Below the pieces are notes generated by a model. The model was not told the origin of the DNA. It searched no databases and saw only the letters and a program-made list of their open reading frames with translations. Shown piece after piece: positions 29,425 through 38,148 of a stretch of DNA of 64,000 nt; the stretch's first letter is position 1, and each line of letters begins with the position of its first letter. Source of the DNA: Acetobacter malorum (GTDB lineage: Bacteria; Pseudomonadota; Alphaproteobacteria; Acetobacterales; Acetobacteraceae); contig NZ_JOPG01000018.1 of the NCBI RefSeq assembly GCF_002153605.1, positions 1-64,000 on the forward strand, read 5' to 3'. The translations under genes were made by a program, and so were the position numbers.

Positions 29425-30612
29425 TCAGGCCGGGCAGATTACAGGTGCAACCTGTGCAAACGCCCAGTCCAGCCAGGGCAGAAGCGCGCTGACATCGGAC
29501 GCTTCTACCGTCGCACCACCCCAGATCCGCAGGCCAGGCGGGGCATCACGATAGCTGGCAATATCAAACGCCACGCCTTCCTTATCCAGCAAAGCGACCA
29601 TCTGTTTGACAGTCTTCATCTGCTCGGTGCGCTCCAGTGCTAAAAACCACGGAGCCACAATGCGGAGGCAGATCGCGGTAGAGGAACGCTCTGACTCATT
29701 ACGGGCCAGAAACTCCACCCAGTCCGTTTTGGCTTCCCAAGCCGTCACTGCGGCCAGATTGGCCTGACTACGAGCTTTCAACCCGGCAAGCCCACCAACG
29801 GACTCAGCCCATTTCAGGCTGTCCAGCGCATCTTCCACACACAGCATGGAGGGCGTGTTGATGGTGTCACCCCGGAAGATGCCTTCAATCAACTTGCCTT
29901 TGCCCATCAGACGGAAAATCTTGGGCAGAGGACGCGGGGCTTCAAAACTTTCCAGCCGCTCCACAGCGCGCGGGGAAAGAGCCAGCATCCCATGCGCAGC
30001 CTCGCCCCCCAGCGCTTTCTGCCAAGACCATGTGACAACATCCAGACGGTCCCACGGCAGATCCATCGCAAAGGCGGCAGACGTCGCATCGCAAATCACC
30101 AGCCCCTCATGGTCGGCCGGAATGGCGTCAGCAGACGGCAGACGCACACCGGACGTGGTGCCGTTCCAGGCCAGAACCACATCATGCGTCCAGTCCACCT
30201 GAGCAAGGTCGGGCAACTGACCGTATTCGGCTTTCAGAACCCGGGCATTGTCCAGCTTGAGCTGAGAGACAATGTCCTGCGCCCACAGAGAGGAGAAACT
30301 TTCAAACGCCAGCACATCCACAGGCCGGGCACCCAGCAGGGACCACAGAGCCATTTCCACCGCACCGGTATCGGAGGCCGGGACAATCCCCACACGCCAG
30401 CCTTCGGGAATACCCAGAATAGCTGCGGAACGGTCAATCACCTCCGCCAGTCTGGCCCGCCCCTCCGCAGAGCGATGGGAGCGGCCCGTCAGCGCATTGC
30501 TCAGCGCAGAGACATCCCACCCCGGGCGCTTGGCGCAGGGGCCGGAGGAAAAACACGGATTGGCAGGACGGCAAGCCGGACGGGAGGAATTTTCGGAATG
30601 TGTGGAGGTCAT
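29425..30612 (-). CDS. serC: Phosphoserine aminotransferase
   Basis: 395 residues. This PLP enzyme converts 3-phosphohydroxypyruvate and glutamate to phosphoserine (serine and pyridoxine synthesis). [37 protein letters not shown] and the PLP lysine K199 in [11 protein letters not shown] mark the longer alphaproteobacterial SerC subgroup. The frame is open upstream through the tRNA-Leu gene, but the ATG at 30612, 36 bp after the tRNA, is the logical start. SerA is not adjacent. Confidence 0.93.
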   Translation of the reverse strand: MTSTHSENSSRPACRPANPCFSSGPCAKRPGWDVSALSNALTGRSHRSAEGRARLAEVIDRSAAILGIPEGWRVGIVPASDTGAVEMALWSLLGARPVDVLAFESFSSLWAQDIVSQLKLDNARVLKAEYGQLPDLAQVDWTHDVVLAWNGTTSGVRLPSADAIPADHEGLVICDATSAAFAMDLPWDRLDVVTWSWQKALGGEAAHGMLALSPRAVERLESFEAPRPLPKIFRLMGKGKLIEGIFRGDTINTPSMLCVEDALDSLKWAESVGGLAGLKARSQANLAAVTAWEAKTDWVEFLARNESERSSTAICLRIVAPWFLALERTEQMKTVKQMVALLDKEGVAFDIASYRDAPPGLRIWGGATVEASDVSALLPWLDWAFAQVAPVICPA

Positions 30613-30647
30613 CACCCTGTCCGGTTTAAAGGAAGTGAGACAAATTG

Positions 30648-30732
30648 TGGTGCGAGAGAGGGGACTCGAACCCCTATGCCTTGCGGCGGTCGATTTTGAG
30701 CCGACTACGTCTACCGATTCCGTCACTCTCGC
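30648..30732 (-). tRNA. tRNA-Leu (anticodon CAA)
   Basis: Cloverleaf on the minus strand: acceptor GCGAGAG/CTCTCGC; D-arm with GAATCGGTAGA; anticodon stem GTCGG/TCGAC with loop CTCAAAA giving anticodon CAA; a long type-II variable arm with GCC-GCAA-GGC; T-arm AGGGG-TTCGAGT-CCCCT; 3' ACCA encoded. The type-II arm and anticodon fit leucine (UUG codons). It lies between the small lipoprotein gene and serC on the same strand. Confidence 0.95.
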
Positions 30733-30783
30733 GGCAGGGCCCTCCCTACCAGCAAAAAGGCTGGCAGAAAAGGCCACTCAGGA

Positions 30784-31131
30784 TTACCGGCAGACGCGGG
30801 CAGACCCGTCTGCGGCAATATAGGTGCCCGTCTGGGTATTAAAGCAGGCATTCTGCACGCAGCTGTTCCCGCTGGTGAGCGGCTGCGGATAGTTCTGCGT
30901 CGCCATGGCCTGACTTTCCCGCGCAGCCGTGCCGCACAACGGGGTGTTGGCCGGGGCGGAGGGATCGTTCGTCAGATGGCTTTCATCCACGGGATTCCCC
31001 TGCTGGATGGCCATGTTTGGCGGGAAGGTCTGTAACGGAACCTTCTGCTGTGCTGCGGGCTGGGCAGCACACCCGGCGAGCAGCCCCAGAGCAAGACAAT
31101 AGCCCAGCGGGCGAAGAAAACGCGTAGACAT
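30784..31131 (-). CDS. Small lipoprotein, unknown function
   Basis: 115 residues. The signal peptide ends LGLLAGC (lipobox). The mature part has no recognised domain but contains four cysteines (CGTAA, NSCVQNACFNT, VCR) that could form two disulfides in the periplasm. SD AGGGGA lies about 9 bases upstream of the ATG. Confidence 0.6.
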   Translation of the reverse strand: MSTRFLRPLGYCLALGLLAGCAAQPAAQQKVPLQTFPPNMAIQQGNPVDESHLTNDPSAPANTPLCGTAARESQAMATQNYPQPLTSGNSCVQNACFNTQTGTYIAADGSARVCR

Positions 31132-31251
31132 GCGGACAGTCCCCTAAAAGCAGGTTGGGCCTCACAGCCCCCGTTTCTTTCCGTGCATTCTGCACTGCCT
31201 GACACCATAGGCAGGATCAGAATTCAACCTCAACCGGGCTTCTATAGCCCC

Positions 31252-32712
31252 TTACAGTTCCAAAGTCGTCTGTTCAGCCTTCGCTGGCTTTTTACGGGCA
31301 ATTACAGCGTCACGCTGACCGTCACCAAAGGTCAGCACAACATCTTCTCCCACCTTCAGCTTGCGCGCAGATGTCACGGGCTGGCCACCAGCTGTCACCA
31401 GTGCATAGCCCCGCGCCAGCACCGCCTGTGGTGACACGGCTTCCAGTTGCCCGCCAGCACCCGCCAGTGCTGCGCGCCGTTCCCGCACCAGAGCCGCCAG
31501 CGGAGCCGGAGAAATCCGCAACCGCCCCAGCCGGGCTTCCCGCGTTTGCAGGCCATGCCGCAGACCTGTCTGCAAAGCACTCCCCAGCAAGGCCAGCCGG
31601 GTGCGGCGGCCCGAAAGCAGTGTTTCCACTGCGGGCATATGCCGCTCCACCGCCACCAGTGCCACACGCCGCCCCTGCACAAAGCCGGGCAGGGCAACAT
31701 CCAGCCTGCGCCCCCGGTCATCCAGCATCATCCGCGCCGTGCCGAGCAAACCGGGCAGATCAGGCAGGGCCGCCGCTGCCCGGTCCAGCCGCAGCCGGGC
31801 CGTTTGCAGCATACGAGACAATGCCCCAAGCGCACGTGCCCCGCGATGCTCCAGCTGCGCCAGCATTTCCGTGCGCACCGGCACCGCCAGTTCTGCCGCA
31901 GCAGTCGGTGTGGGCGCACGGCGGTCCGAGGCAAAATCAATCAGCGTGGTGTCGGTCTCATGCCCCACGGCGGAAATCAGCGGGATGCTACTCGCTGCCG
32001 CGGCGCGCACCACGGCTTCATCATTAAACGCCATCAGGTCTTCCAGAGACCCGCCACCACGCGCCACAATCAGCACATCCGGGCGCGGCACGTTGCCGCT
32101 GCCATCCAGCGCAGAAAACCCGTTAATAGCCGCCGTAATCTGCGCGGCAGCGCCTTCCCCCTGCACAGCCACAGGCCACACCAGCACCGGGCGCGGGAAG
32201 CGACGCAAAAGGGTCGTGCAGATATCATGCAGCACAGCACCCTGCGCCGAGGTCACCACCCCAATCACACGCGGCAGCAAGGGCAGGGGGCGTTTACGCT
32301 CCGCGTCAAACAGCCCTTCTGCCGCCAGTTTCAGCCGCAGGCGTTCAATGCGGGCCAGCAGAGCGCCTTCCCCCGCATATTCCATCCGCTCCACGACGAG
32401 CTGATAGCTGGAGCGTTCGCCGTAAGCGGAGATCTTGCCGGTTGCGATAATTTCCAGCCCGTTTTCCGGCACCAGCCCAAGACGGGAGACTGAGCCGCGC
32501 CACACCACGCCGGAAATCTTGCCGCGCTCATCTTTGAGCGAGAAATAGAGGTGGCCGGAGGGGTAGCGCTTGAATTCGGTAATCTCACCGCGCACCCGCA
32601 CACGGCCAAACGTGCCCTCAAGCGTGCGCCTGATAGCCCCGGAAATTTCGGAGACACTATATTCCGGCACATTCCCACCGGGAGGTGCCCCTGCTGCAAG
32701 CCCTTCGATCAT
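31252..32712 (-). CDS. xseA: Exodeoxyribonuclease VII large subunit
   Basis: 486 residues. With XseB it degrades single-stranded DNA. The N-terminal OB fold is VRVRGEITEFKRYPSGHLYFSLKDERGKISGVVWRGS. The catalytic region has RGGGSLEDLMAFNDEAVVRA and SAVGHETDTTLIDFASDRRAPTPTAAAE, and a long coiled-coil region follows. It is divergent from purD, with only 66 bp between the two starts. XseB is not in the window. Confidence 0.96.
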   Translation of the reverse strand: MIEGLAAGAPPGGNVPEYSVSEISGAIRRTLEGTFGRVRVRGEITEFKRYPSGHLYFSLKDERGKISGVVWRGSVSRLGLVPENGLEIIATGKISAYGERSSYQLVVERMEYAGEGALLARIERLRLKLAAEGLFDAERKRPLPLLPRVIGVVTSAQGAVLHDICTTLLRRFPRPVLVWPVAVQGEGAAAQITAAINGFSALDGSGNVPRPDVLIVARGGGSLEDLMAFNDEAVVRAAAASSIPLISAVGHETDTTLIDFASDRRAPTPTAAAELAVPVRTEMLAQLEHRGARALGALSRMLQTARLRLDRAAAALPDLPGLLGTARMMLDDRGRRLDVALPGFVQGRRVALVAVERHMPAVETLLSGRRTRLALLGSALQTGLRHGLQTREARLGRLRISPAPLAALVRERRAALAGAGGQLEAVSPQAVLARGYALVTAGGQPVTSARKLKVGEDVVLTFGDGQRDAVIARKKPAKAEQTTLEL

Positions 32713-32778
32713 TTGCCCAACCTATGCTACAGACGCTCGCCCTGAAAGAGCAGAGCTGACAGAGTGAGAGAGAAAAAT

Positions 32779-34047
32779 ATGCGGGTACTTCTGGTTGGAT
32801 CCGGCGGCCGTGAACATGCACTGGCCGCAACACTTGCACGTTCCCCCAAACTGACGGCTTTGTTCATTGCCCCCGGCAACCCCGGCACGGCAGAGCTGGG
32901 CACCAACGTGGCCATTGGTGCAAGCGATGTGCCGGCCCTGATTACCTTTGCCAAAGAACAGCAGGTTGACCTGATTGTTCCGGGCCCGGAAGCCCCGCTG
33001 GTAGCGGGCCTGGCCGATGCCTGCGCTGCTGCCGGTCTGGCCTGTGCCGGCCCCACGCAGGCTGCCGCGCGTCTGGAAGGCAGCAAGAGCTTCAGCAAGG
33101 AAGTCTGCTACGCCGCAGGCGTACCCACCGCCCGTGGCGAACGCTTTACCAGTGCAGACGCCGCCATCACCTACATTGCAGAACGCGGGGCACCGATTGT
33201 GGTGAAGGCCGACGGTCTGGCCGCAGGCAAAGGCGTGGTGGTCGCGCAGACAGTGGCCGAAGCGCAGGATGCTGTGCGGGAGATGATGACGCAGGGCAGC
33301 ATGGGCGATGCTGGCCGCAGCGTGGTGATTGAAGATTGCCTTGTGGGTGAGGAAGTTTCTCTCTTTGCCTTCTGCTCGGGTGAGACCGCCATGCTCATTG
33401 GGGCCGCACAGGACCACAAACGCATTGGCGACAATGACACCGGCCCCAACACCGGCGGCATGGGCGCAGTCTCCCCGCCGCGTGGATTTGACCGCGCCGC
33501 GCAGGAAGCCGCACTGGATCTGGTTGTGCGCCCCATGCTGAAAGAAATGGTCCGGCGGGGCACCCCCTTCCGAGGCGTGATTTTTGCAGGCCTGATGCTG
33601 ACAGAAACCGGCCCACAGCTGATTGAATATAATGTTCGTTTTGGAGACCCGGAAGCACAGGCCCTGCTGCTCCGCCTGACCTCCGACCTGCTGCCCGCTC
33701 TGGCAGCCCTTGCGGAAGATACGCTGGATACAACCCCGGTCACATTCTCGGATCAGGCTGCCATCAGCGTCGTCATGGCAGCGCGTGGCTATCCTGCAAA
33801 ACCGGAAACAGGCGCTGTCATTTCCGGCATTGCCGATGCAGAGGCGTTGGAAGGCGTGCGCGTTTTTCAGGCTGGCACCAAAGAAAATGCGTCGCGTGAA
33901 CTGGTTGTGGCTGGCGGCCGCGTTCTGTCCGTCTGTGCGCTTGGAAACACCGTGCAGGAAGCACGGGACCGTGCCTATGCTGGCGTAAAAGCCATTACGT
34001 GGGATGGTGCCGCCTGGCGCACGGATATTGGTGCCCGCGCTCTTTAA
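32779..34047 (+). CDS. purD: Phosphoribosylamine-glycine ligase
   Basis: 422 residues. It is the second step of purine synthesis, joining glycine to phosphoribosylamine with ATP. MRVLLVGSGGREHALAATLARSP at the N-terminus, VVKADGLAAGKGVVVA (ATP-grasp), SLFAFCSGE, TGGMGAVSPP and EYNVRFGDPEAQ are family landmarks. The ATG at 32779 was preferred to the in-frame GTG at 32764 because family members begin at MRVLLVGSGGRE. Confidence 0.97.
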   Translation: MRVLLVGSGGREHALAATLARSPKLTALFIAPGNPGTAELGTNVAIGASDVPALITFAKEQQVDLIVPGPEAPLVAGLADACAAAGLACAGPTQAAARLEGSKSFSKEVCYAAGVPTARGERFTSADAAITYIAERGAPIVVKADGLAAGKGVVVAQTVAEAQDAVREMMTQGSMGDAGRSVVIEDCLVGEEVSLFAFCSGETAMLIGAAQDHKRIGDNDTGPNTGGMGAVSPPRGFDRAAQEAALDLVVRPMLKEMVRRGTPFRGVIFAGLMLTETGPQLIEYNVRFGDPEAQALLLRLTSDLLPALAALAEDTLDTTPVTFSDQAAISVVMAARGYPAKPETGAVISGIADAEALEGVRVFQAGTKENASRELVVAGGRVLSVCALGNTVQEARDRAYAGVKAITWDGAAWRTDIGARAL

Positions 34048-34077
34048 GGCAGTCTGTTCTCAAAGCCCCTGAACGCA

Positions 34078-34112
34078 CCGTCATCAGTCTTTGTCAGCAG
34101 GGGTGATGACGG
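34078..34112 (+). terminator. Hairpin downstream of purD
   Basis: Stem CCGTCATCA/TGATGACGG (9 bp) with a 17-nt loop followed by ATTTTC, 30 bp after the purD stop. The T-run is weak. Confidence 0.45.
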
Positions 34113-34189
34113 ATTTTCAGAAGAGTCTTTATGGCGATATGTGATGTGAGCGTCTTGCTCTGCATCACAGGCGTTTTTTAAGCCCCGAT

Positions 34190-34663
34190 TTACATGCCCC
34201 AACTGCGCATCAGCACCAGAGCGTCTGAACCATCCGGGTAATAGGCGCGTCGCTTTCCAGCCTGCACAAACCCGGCGCAGGCATAGAGCGCCTGTGCCGC
34301 TGCGTTATGGACGGAAACTTCAAGAAACATGTGGTCTGCGCCCCGGTCCTGCGCTTCCATCACGCCCCATGCCAGCAGCTGTCTGGCAATACCTTGCTGG
34401 CGAAAGGCCTGGGCGACACAGAGTGTCAGAACTTCTGCCTCATCCGCCACGCAACGGATCATCAGGAACCCGGCAGGCTGGTCTCCCAGCATGGCAAGAC
34501 CAGTGACCACGCCCGGCATGGGCAAAAGCTGCTTTAAGGCGGCCTCATCCCACAGGTCGTCTACGGAAAAGCTTTGCGCATGGAGGACAGCGAGCACCGC
34601 GCCATGCGCCTGACTGGCCTCAATAATGTCCACAGACACGGCCTGAGAGAGGGTCTGGCTCAA
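34190..34663 (-). CDS. rimI: Ribosomal protein alanine acetyltransferase, RimI family
   Basis: 157 residues. The GNAT fold has VLTLCVAQAFRQQGIARQLLAWGVMEAQ (acetyl-CoA loop RQQGIA) and VSVHNAAAQALYACAGFVQAGKRRAYY, the typical RimI motif B region. It acetylates the N-terminal alanine of ribosomal protein S18 in E. coli. The ATG overlaps the tsaB stop (ATGA); tsaB-rimI is a common pair. Confidence 0.9.
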   Translation of the reverse strand: MSQTLSQAVSVDIIEASQAHGAVLAVLHAQSFSVDDLWDEAALKQLLPMPGVVTGLAMLGDQPAGFLMIRCVADEAEVLTLCVAQAFRQQGIARQLLAWGVMEAQDRGADHMFLEVSVHNAAAQALYACAGFVQAGKRRAYYPDGSDALVLMRSWGM

Positions 34664-35355
34664 ACCGGTGCAGACCGTAAACCAGCTGCCGGAAGCTTGG
34701 CTTCTGGAGGATCGACATACAAAGGCAGAGCATCACGCGGCGCAAGCTGACCTGTGAGCCGGGCAACGGCAGCTTCTGCGATCTGACTGGCAGTGGGTTG
34801 TGTCAGGTCAGAAAAGACCACCTCTGCCACGGGGAGCGACGCCGCAGCATCCCCCGCCACCAGCCAGCGACCGGGCAGGGGAGACCAGCTTGCAAGTGCT
34901 ACAGCCTGCACCCCGTCGGCTCGTTCCACAAACACGCGCCCACGCCGCGCTGCCGTGACGAGTAGCCAGCCGTCCAGATTGCCATAGCGGGCACACTCGG
35001 CATCAAGCTGCGAGCGCAGCGCTTCACCCCGCGTTACCCCCACCAGAGGGCACCCAGCCCCAAGCGCATAGCCTGCGGCCATAGCGCAGGAAGCGCGCAG
35101 GCCGGTAAAGGAGCCGGGCCCCGTCACCACCGCCACCAGATCAGGCTGCACAGGCTGACCTGCCCCCCAGCCCACCTGTTGCAAGGCATCGGCAGCCAGA
35201 AGGCCAATGCTTTCTGCGGCCTGCTTTCCCGCTGCGCAGACGTGGGACAAAACCGTATAGCCCCCATCGGAAGAGGGCGTGACACAGGCTGCCATGCCAG
35301 ATGCGGCCTCTCCGGCCGGGCTGCCATCCAGCACTAAAAGACGTTCAGGTTTCAT
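34660..35355 (-). CDS. tsaB: tRNA t6A modification protein TsaB
   Basis: 231 residues. It is an ASKHA-fold partner of TsaD in making N6-threonylcarbamoyladenosine at position 37 of ANN-decoding tRNAs. LLVLDGSPAG at the N-terminus and VVTGPGSFTGLRASCAMAAGYALG are the signature. The start is the ATG overlapping the nitroreductase stop (TGATG). It is the middle gene of a three-gene coupled operon with rimI downstream. Confidence 0.92.
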   Translation of the reverse strand: MKPERLLVLDGSPAGEAASGMAACVTPSSDGGYTVLSHVCAAGKQAAESIGLLAADALQQVGWGAGQPVQPDLVAVVTGPGSFTGLRASCAMAAGYALGAGCPLVGVTRGEALRSQLDAECARYGNLDGWLLVTAARRGRVFVERADGVQAVALASWSPLPGRWLVAGDAAASLPVAEVVFSDLTQPTASQIAEAAVARLTGQLAPRDALPLYVDPPEAKLPAAGLRSAPV

Positions 35356-35936
35356 CACAGAAAGCGGCACGCTTCATCAAAGCCCAGACGCGGTGCGCGG
35401 GGCGGCAGTTGCTCAATATCCCCGTACCCGAGACAGAGCAGGAAGTTCGCCCGCCAGCCGTCTTCGGCCAGAAAAGTATCTTCCACCATGTTCTGATCAA
35501 ACCCGGAGATCGGCAACGCATCCAGCCCCAGCGCGCGGGCGGCCATAATCATATAGGCCCCTTCCAGCGTGCCATTCCGGAAAGCGGTTTCTTCCGCCAG
35601 CCCGACATCCGCCGCAAACCACGAGCGCAGTTCCTCATTGGGGGCCAGACGCGGCAGTTCATCAAAAAACAGGGGATCATACGCCACAATGGCAATGACG
35701 GGCGCACCCATCACGCGGTTTACATTGCCAGCGGAAAGGGCGGGGCGCAGGCGCTCCCGGCCTTCCGATGCGGTAATAAACACAAAGCGGGCCGGGCTAC
35801 AGTTGCCGGAGGTCGGCCCGAGGCTCACCAGACTATACAGGCGGCGCAACAGGGCTGGCTCCACCGGGCGGGCCATCCAGCGCCGCGGCGTGCGCGCCTT
35901 TTGGAAAAGAAGATCCAGCCCGCTATCATCCAGCAT
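35355..35936 (-). CDS. Nitroreductase-family flavoprotein, RutE/HadB type
   Basis: 193 residues. The short form carries SLGPTSGNCSPARFVFI (FMN-binding loop), FRNGTLEGAYMIMAARALGLDALPISGFD and LLCLGYG, typical of the RutE subgroup (malonic semialdehyde reductase in pyrimidine degradation) but also of general oxidoreductases. No other rut gene is present. It is the first gene of the operon with tsaB and rimI, overlapping tsaB by one base. Confidence 0.88.
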   Translation of the reverse strand: MLDDSGLDLLFQKARTPRRWMARPVEPALLRRLYSLVSLGPTSGNCSPARFVFITASEGRERLRPALSAGNVNRVMGAPVIAIVAYDPLFFDELPRLAPNEELRSWFAADVGLAEETAFRNGTLEGAYMIMAARALGLDALPISGFDQNMVEDTFLAEDGWRANFLLCLGYGDIEQLPPRAPRLGFDEACRFL

Positions 35937-36037
35937 TTCTGTCCTGCCTCCGCTGCCCCGCTTTTGCGGGGGCTACCCTGTGTCTGCTCCCCCTTTTAGG
36001 TCACAGACCCGGAGACGGGAAGATGCTGAGAGCTGCC

Positions 36038-36601
36038 TTAGTCTTCAACCTGCTCTACGGACACAACTTCCGGCACATAATGCCGCAGCATGTTTTCCAC
36101 ACCGTGCTTCAGTGTTGCGCGGGAGGACGGGCAGCCAGAACAGGCACCCTGCATGGTCAGGCGGACAATGCCGTCCTTGTAGCCACGGAACACGATGTCC
36201 CCGCCATCACCCGCAACAGCCGGGCGCACGCGGCTGTCCAGCAGTTCCTTGATCTGGGTGACGATCTCCTGATCTTCCGGCGCGATGGGCTCTTCCGTAA
36301 TGCCAACGCCTTCAGACACCACGGGCGCACCCGCCACAAAATGGTCCATCAGGGCGGTAAGCACCAGCGGGCGCAGTTCTGCCCAGTCTTCCTGATCGGA
36401 CTTGGTGACGGACACAAAGTCATTCCCCAGAAACACGCGGGACACACCGGGCAGCGCAAACAGCGCATCCGCCAGCGGGGAACGGCCGGAGACGGCATCG
36501 GCGTCAATAAAATCAATCGTGCCGGCATCGCCCATCACAGCGCGCCCCGGAAGGAATTTCAGCGTGGCGGGGTTAGGGGTGTCTTCAGTTTCAATAAACA
36601 T
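36038..36601 (-). CDS. Nfu-type Fe-S cluster scaffold/carrier
   Basis: 187 residues. The N-terminal Nfu domain (MFIETEDTPNPATLKFLPGR) is followed by a NifU-like C-terminal domain with the cluster-binding pair C154-x-x-C157 in MQGACSGCPSS. It delivers [4Fe-4S] clusters to target enzymes. The start is the ATG that opens MFIETEDTPNP, with AGG six bases before it. The 236-bp gap upstream holds no convincing gene. Confidence 0.93.
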   Translation of the reverse strand: MFIETEDTPNPATLKFLPGRAVMGDAGTIDFIDADAVSGRSPLADALFALPGVSRVFLGNDFVSVTKSDQEDWAELRPLVLTALMDHFVAGAPVVSEGVGITEEPIAPEDQEIVTQIKELLDSRVRPAVAGDGGDIVFRGYKDGIVRLTMQGACSGCPSSRATLKHGVENMLRHYVPEVVSVEQVED

Positions 36602-36837
36602 GGCAACCTGATCCTGATCATCTGCTACGTGTCTTTCTGTGTCATCAGGTGGCACCACAATGCGGACAGGACAAGTCCTGTATTGTAAGAAACGCCGGGT
36701 TTTCAGAGAATTCACCCAGGTTTTTCTGCCTCGCATCCGGAAACTGGCTGACATCAAGCGGAAAAAGCCTTTACAAAGCAGTTCTGCCCCGGATGGGCCG
36801 GGCTGCCATGCAGGAGGCCTTACGCCACCTTCAGCCC

Positions 36838-38082
36838 CTATTTCGGCGCAGAATCCCGGCTGGCCTGCACCTGCTGGAGCCGTTTTCTCAGAGCAGGATC
36901 GCTCGCGTAAATAAACAGCCCATGCACAGCGCGCGTCATCAGCACATTGATGGCATTCAGCATGATGCGTTCTTTTGTACCTTCCGGGTCCTGAAGCCCG
37001 TCGCGGCCCGCAAAAGCCGCGCCATCTTCATACCGGGAGGTATCAATACGGATGCCGTCTGTTGCCGGATCATACAGCACGGAAGGGCCTAAAATCAGCC
37101 CGACATAATTCAGATCAAACCCCTGCACGGTGTAAACAGACCCGACTTCATCAATCGTGTCGGGCCGTTCGGCCCAGGGTAGCTTTTCATCCGGTTTGGA
37201 GCGGTCCCAGCGGAGGGTGAAGCGGCCCTCGTGAATAAAGTGATCCTCACCATCCAGCCGATAGGGATAGTCATACGTCGCAATCATGCGGGACAGGCCG
37301 TAGCGTGCGTTTTCCTTTTTGATGGTCTCATACAGATCCTGCGCATCCGCAAAAAACCGAAAATCAAACGCCTGTTTTTGCGGCATGGGGAGGATTTTTT
37401 TCTGACAAAACCCCTCAATCCAGTCGAGCACATCCTGATTGGCATGAACGCGAAACTGCTTTTTGAGATGATAGGTCTGGCACGGAAAATCTTTTACCAG
37501 AGCGTTCAGAAGCCCTCGGCTCCAGCAGCTCTTGAACTTCAGAACCTGCTTTTCATCAAACACAAGCACCGTAATTCTGGCCAGTTTGATCAGTTCTTCC
37601 AGATGGTTATCCTGTTTAAAATGGTTGTATTTATCGCTTTTTGTCAGAAGAAGATGAGCTTCATCCACAAAGATGATGTCTGCCTTTTTTCCTGACTTAT
37701 GCATTCTGTTGATAAATGTTGTCGGGCGCTCAAAATCTTTCTTTTTCAGAGCCGGATAAGATTCTGAAATATTTTTATAGAGCTTCATCATTTCCGGATG
37801 ATTGACAACAAGATAGTTGTCCGTTTTCCAGAAAGGACTGCTTTTATCAGACGAGCGTGAAAGAGACTGTATTTCGTTAAAAATTGAATTGATAACGATA
37901 CTTTTCCCGGTCCCTGCATCCCCTTCAATCAGAAACACGGCATGCTCATCATGCTGATGCGCAACACAGAACGCCTTGATGGCGTTTTTCAGGTCCTGCT
38001 GTTCTGGAGAAAGCTTTTTTTCAGGAGATAATTTCTCCGCTGCATCGTTTTCATAACGATCAGGCAAACCAGACTCTTTCAC
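36838..38082 (-). CDS. Stand-alone DUF2075 (Schlafen-group-3-like) ATPase/helicase
   Basis: 414 residues. SF1-type motifs: Walker A GDAGTGKS (54-61), Walker B IIFVDEAH (137-143), the Q/R motif KKQFRVHANQDVLDWI, motif V-like SVYTVQGFDLNYVGLILGP and motif VI-like NVLMTRAVHGLFIYA. This matches the DUF2075 family, often found in defence or mobile contexts and sometimes fused to GIY-YIG nuclease domains; no such fusion is present. GTG start with a near-perfect SD (GAGGAGG). The N-terminal half is AT-richer than its neighbours, suggesting acquisition. Biological role unknown. Confidence 0.75.
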   Translation of the reverse strand: MKESGLPDRYENDAAEKLSPEKKLSPEQQDLKNAIKAFCVAHQHDEHAVFLIEGDAGTGKSIVINSIFNEIQSLSRSSDKSSPFWKTDNYLVVNHPEMMKLYKNISESYPALKKKDFERPTTFINRMHKSGKKADIIFVDEAHLLLTKSDKYNHFKQDNHLEELIKLARITVLVFDEKQVLKFKSCWSRGLLNALVKDFPCQTYHLKKQFRVHANQDVLDWIEGFCQKKILPMPQKQAFDFRFFADAQDLYETIKKENARYGLSRMIATYDYPYRLDGEDHFIHEGRFTLRWDRSKPDEKLPWAERPDTIDEVGSVYTVQGFDLNYVGLILGPSVLYDPATDGIRIDTSRYEDGAAFAGRDGLQDPEGTKERIMLNAINVLMTRAVHGLFIYASDPALRKRLQQVQASRDSAPK

Positions 38083-38100
38083 ACAACCTCCTCGCGGGTA

Positions 38101-38134
38101 GCTGGAAGAGATCTTTTGTAAAACCTCTTCCAGC
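38101..38134. repeat. 10-bp perfect hairpin between the M61 peptidase and DUF2075 genes
   Basis: GCTGGAAGAG/CTCTTCCAGC with a 14-nt loop, 14 bp after the M61 stop on that strand, with no T-run. It could stabilise the upstream mRNA or act as a weak terminator before the GTG of the next gene. Confidence 0.5.
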
Positions 38135-38148
38135 CCTTATGCATCAGA

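Noticed and set aside
30613..30777. N-terminal extension of SerC
   Set aside because: The extension would be translated through the tRNA-Leu gene; the real start is the ATG after it.
31447..32493. 348-codon open frame antisense to xseA
   Set aside because: Shadow of a well-conserved gene without own SD or family match.
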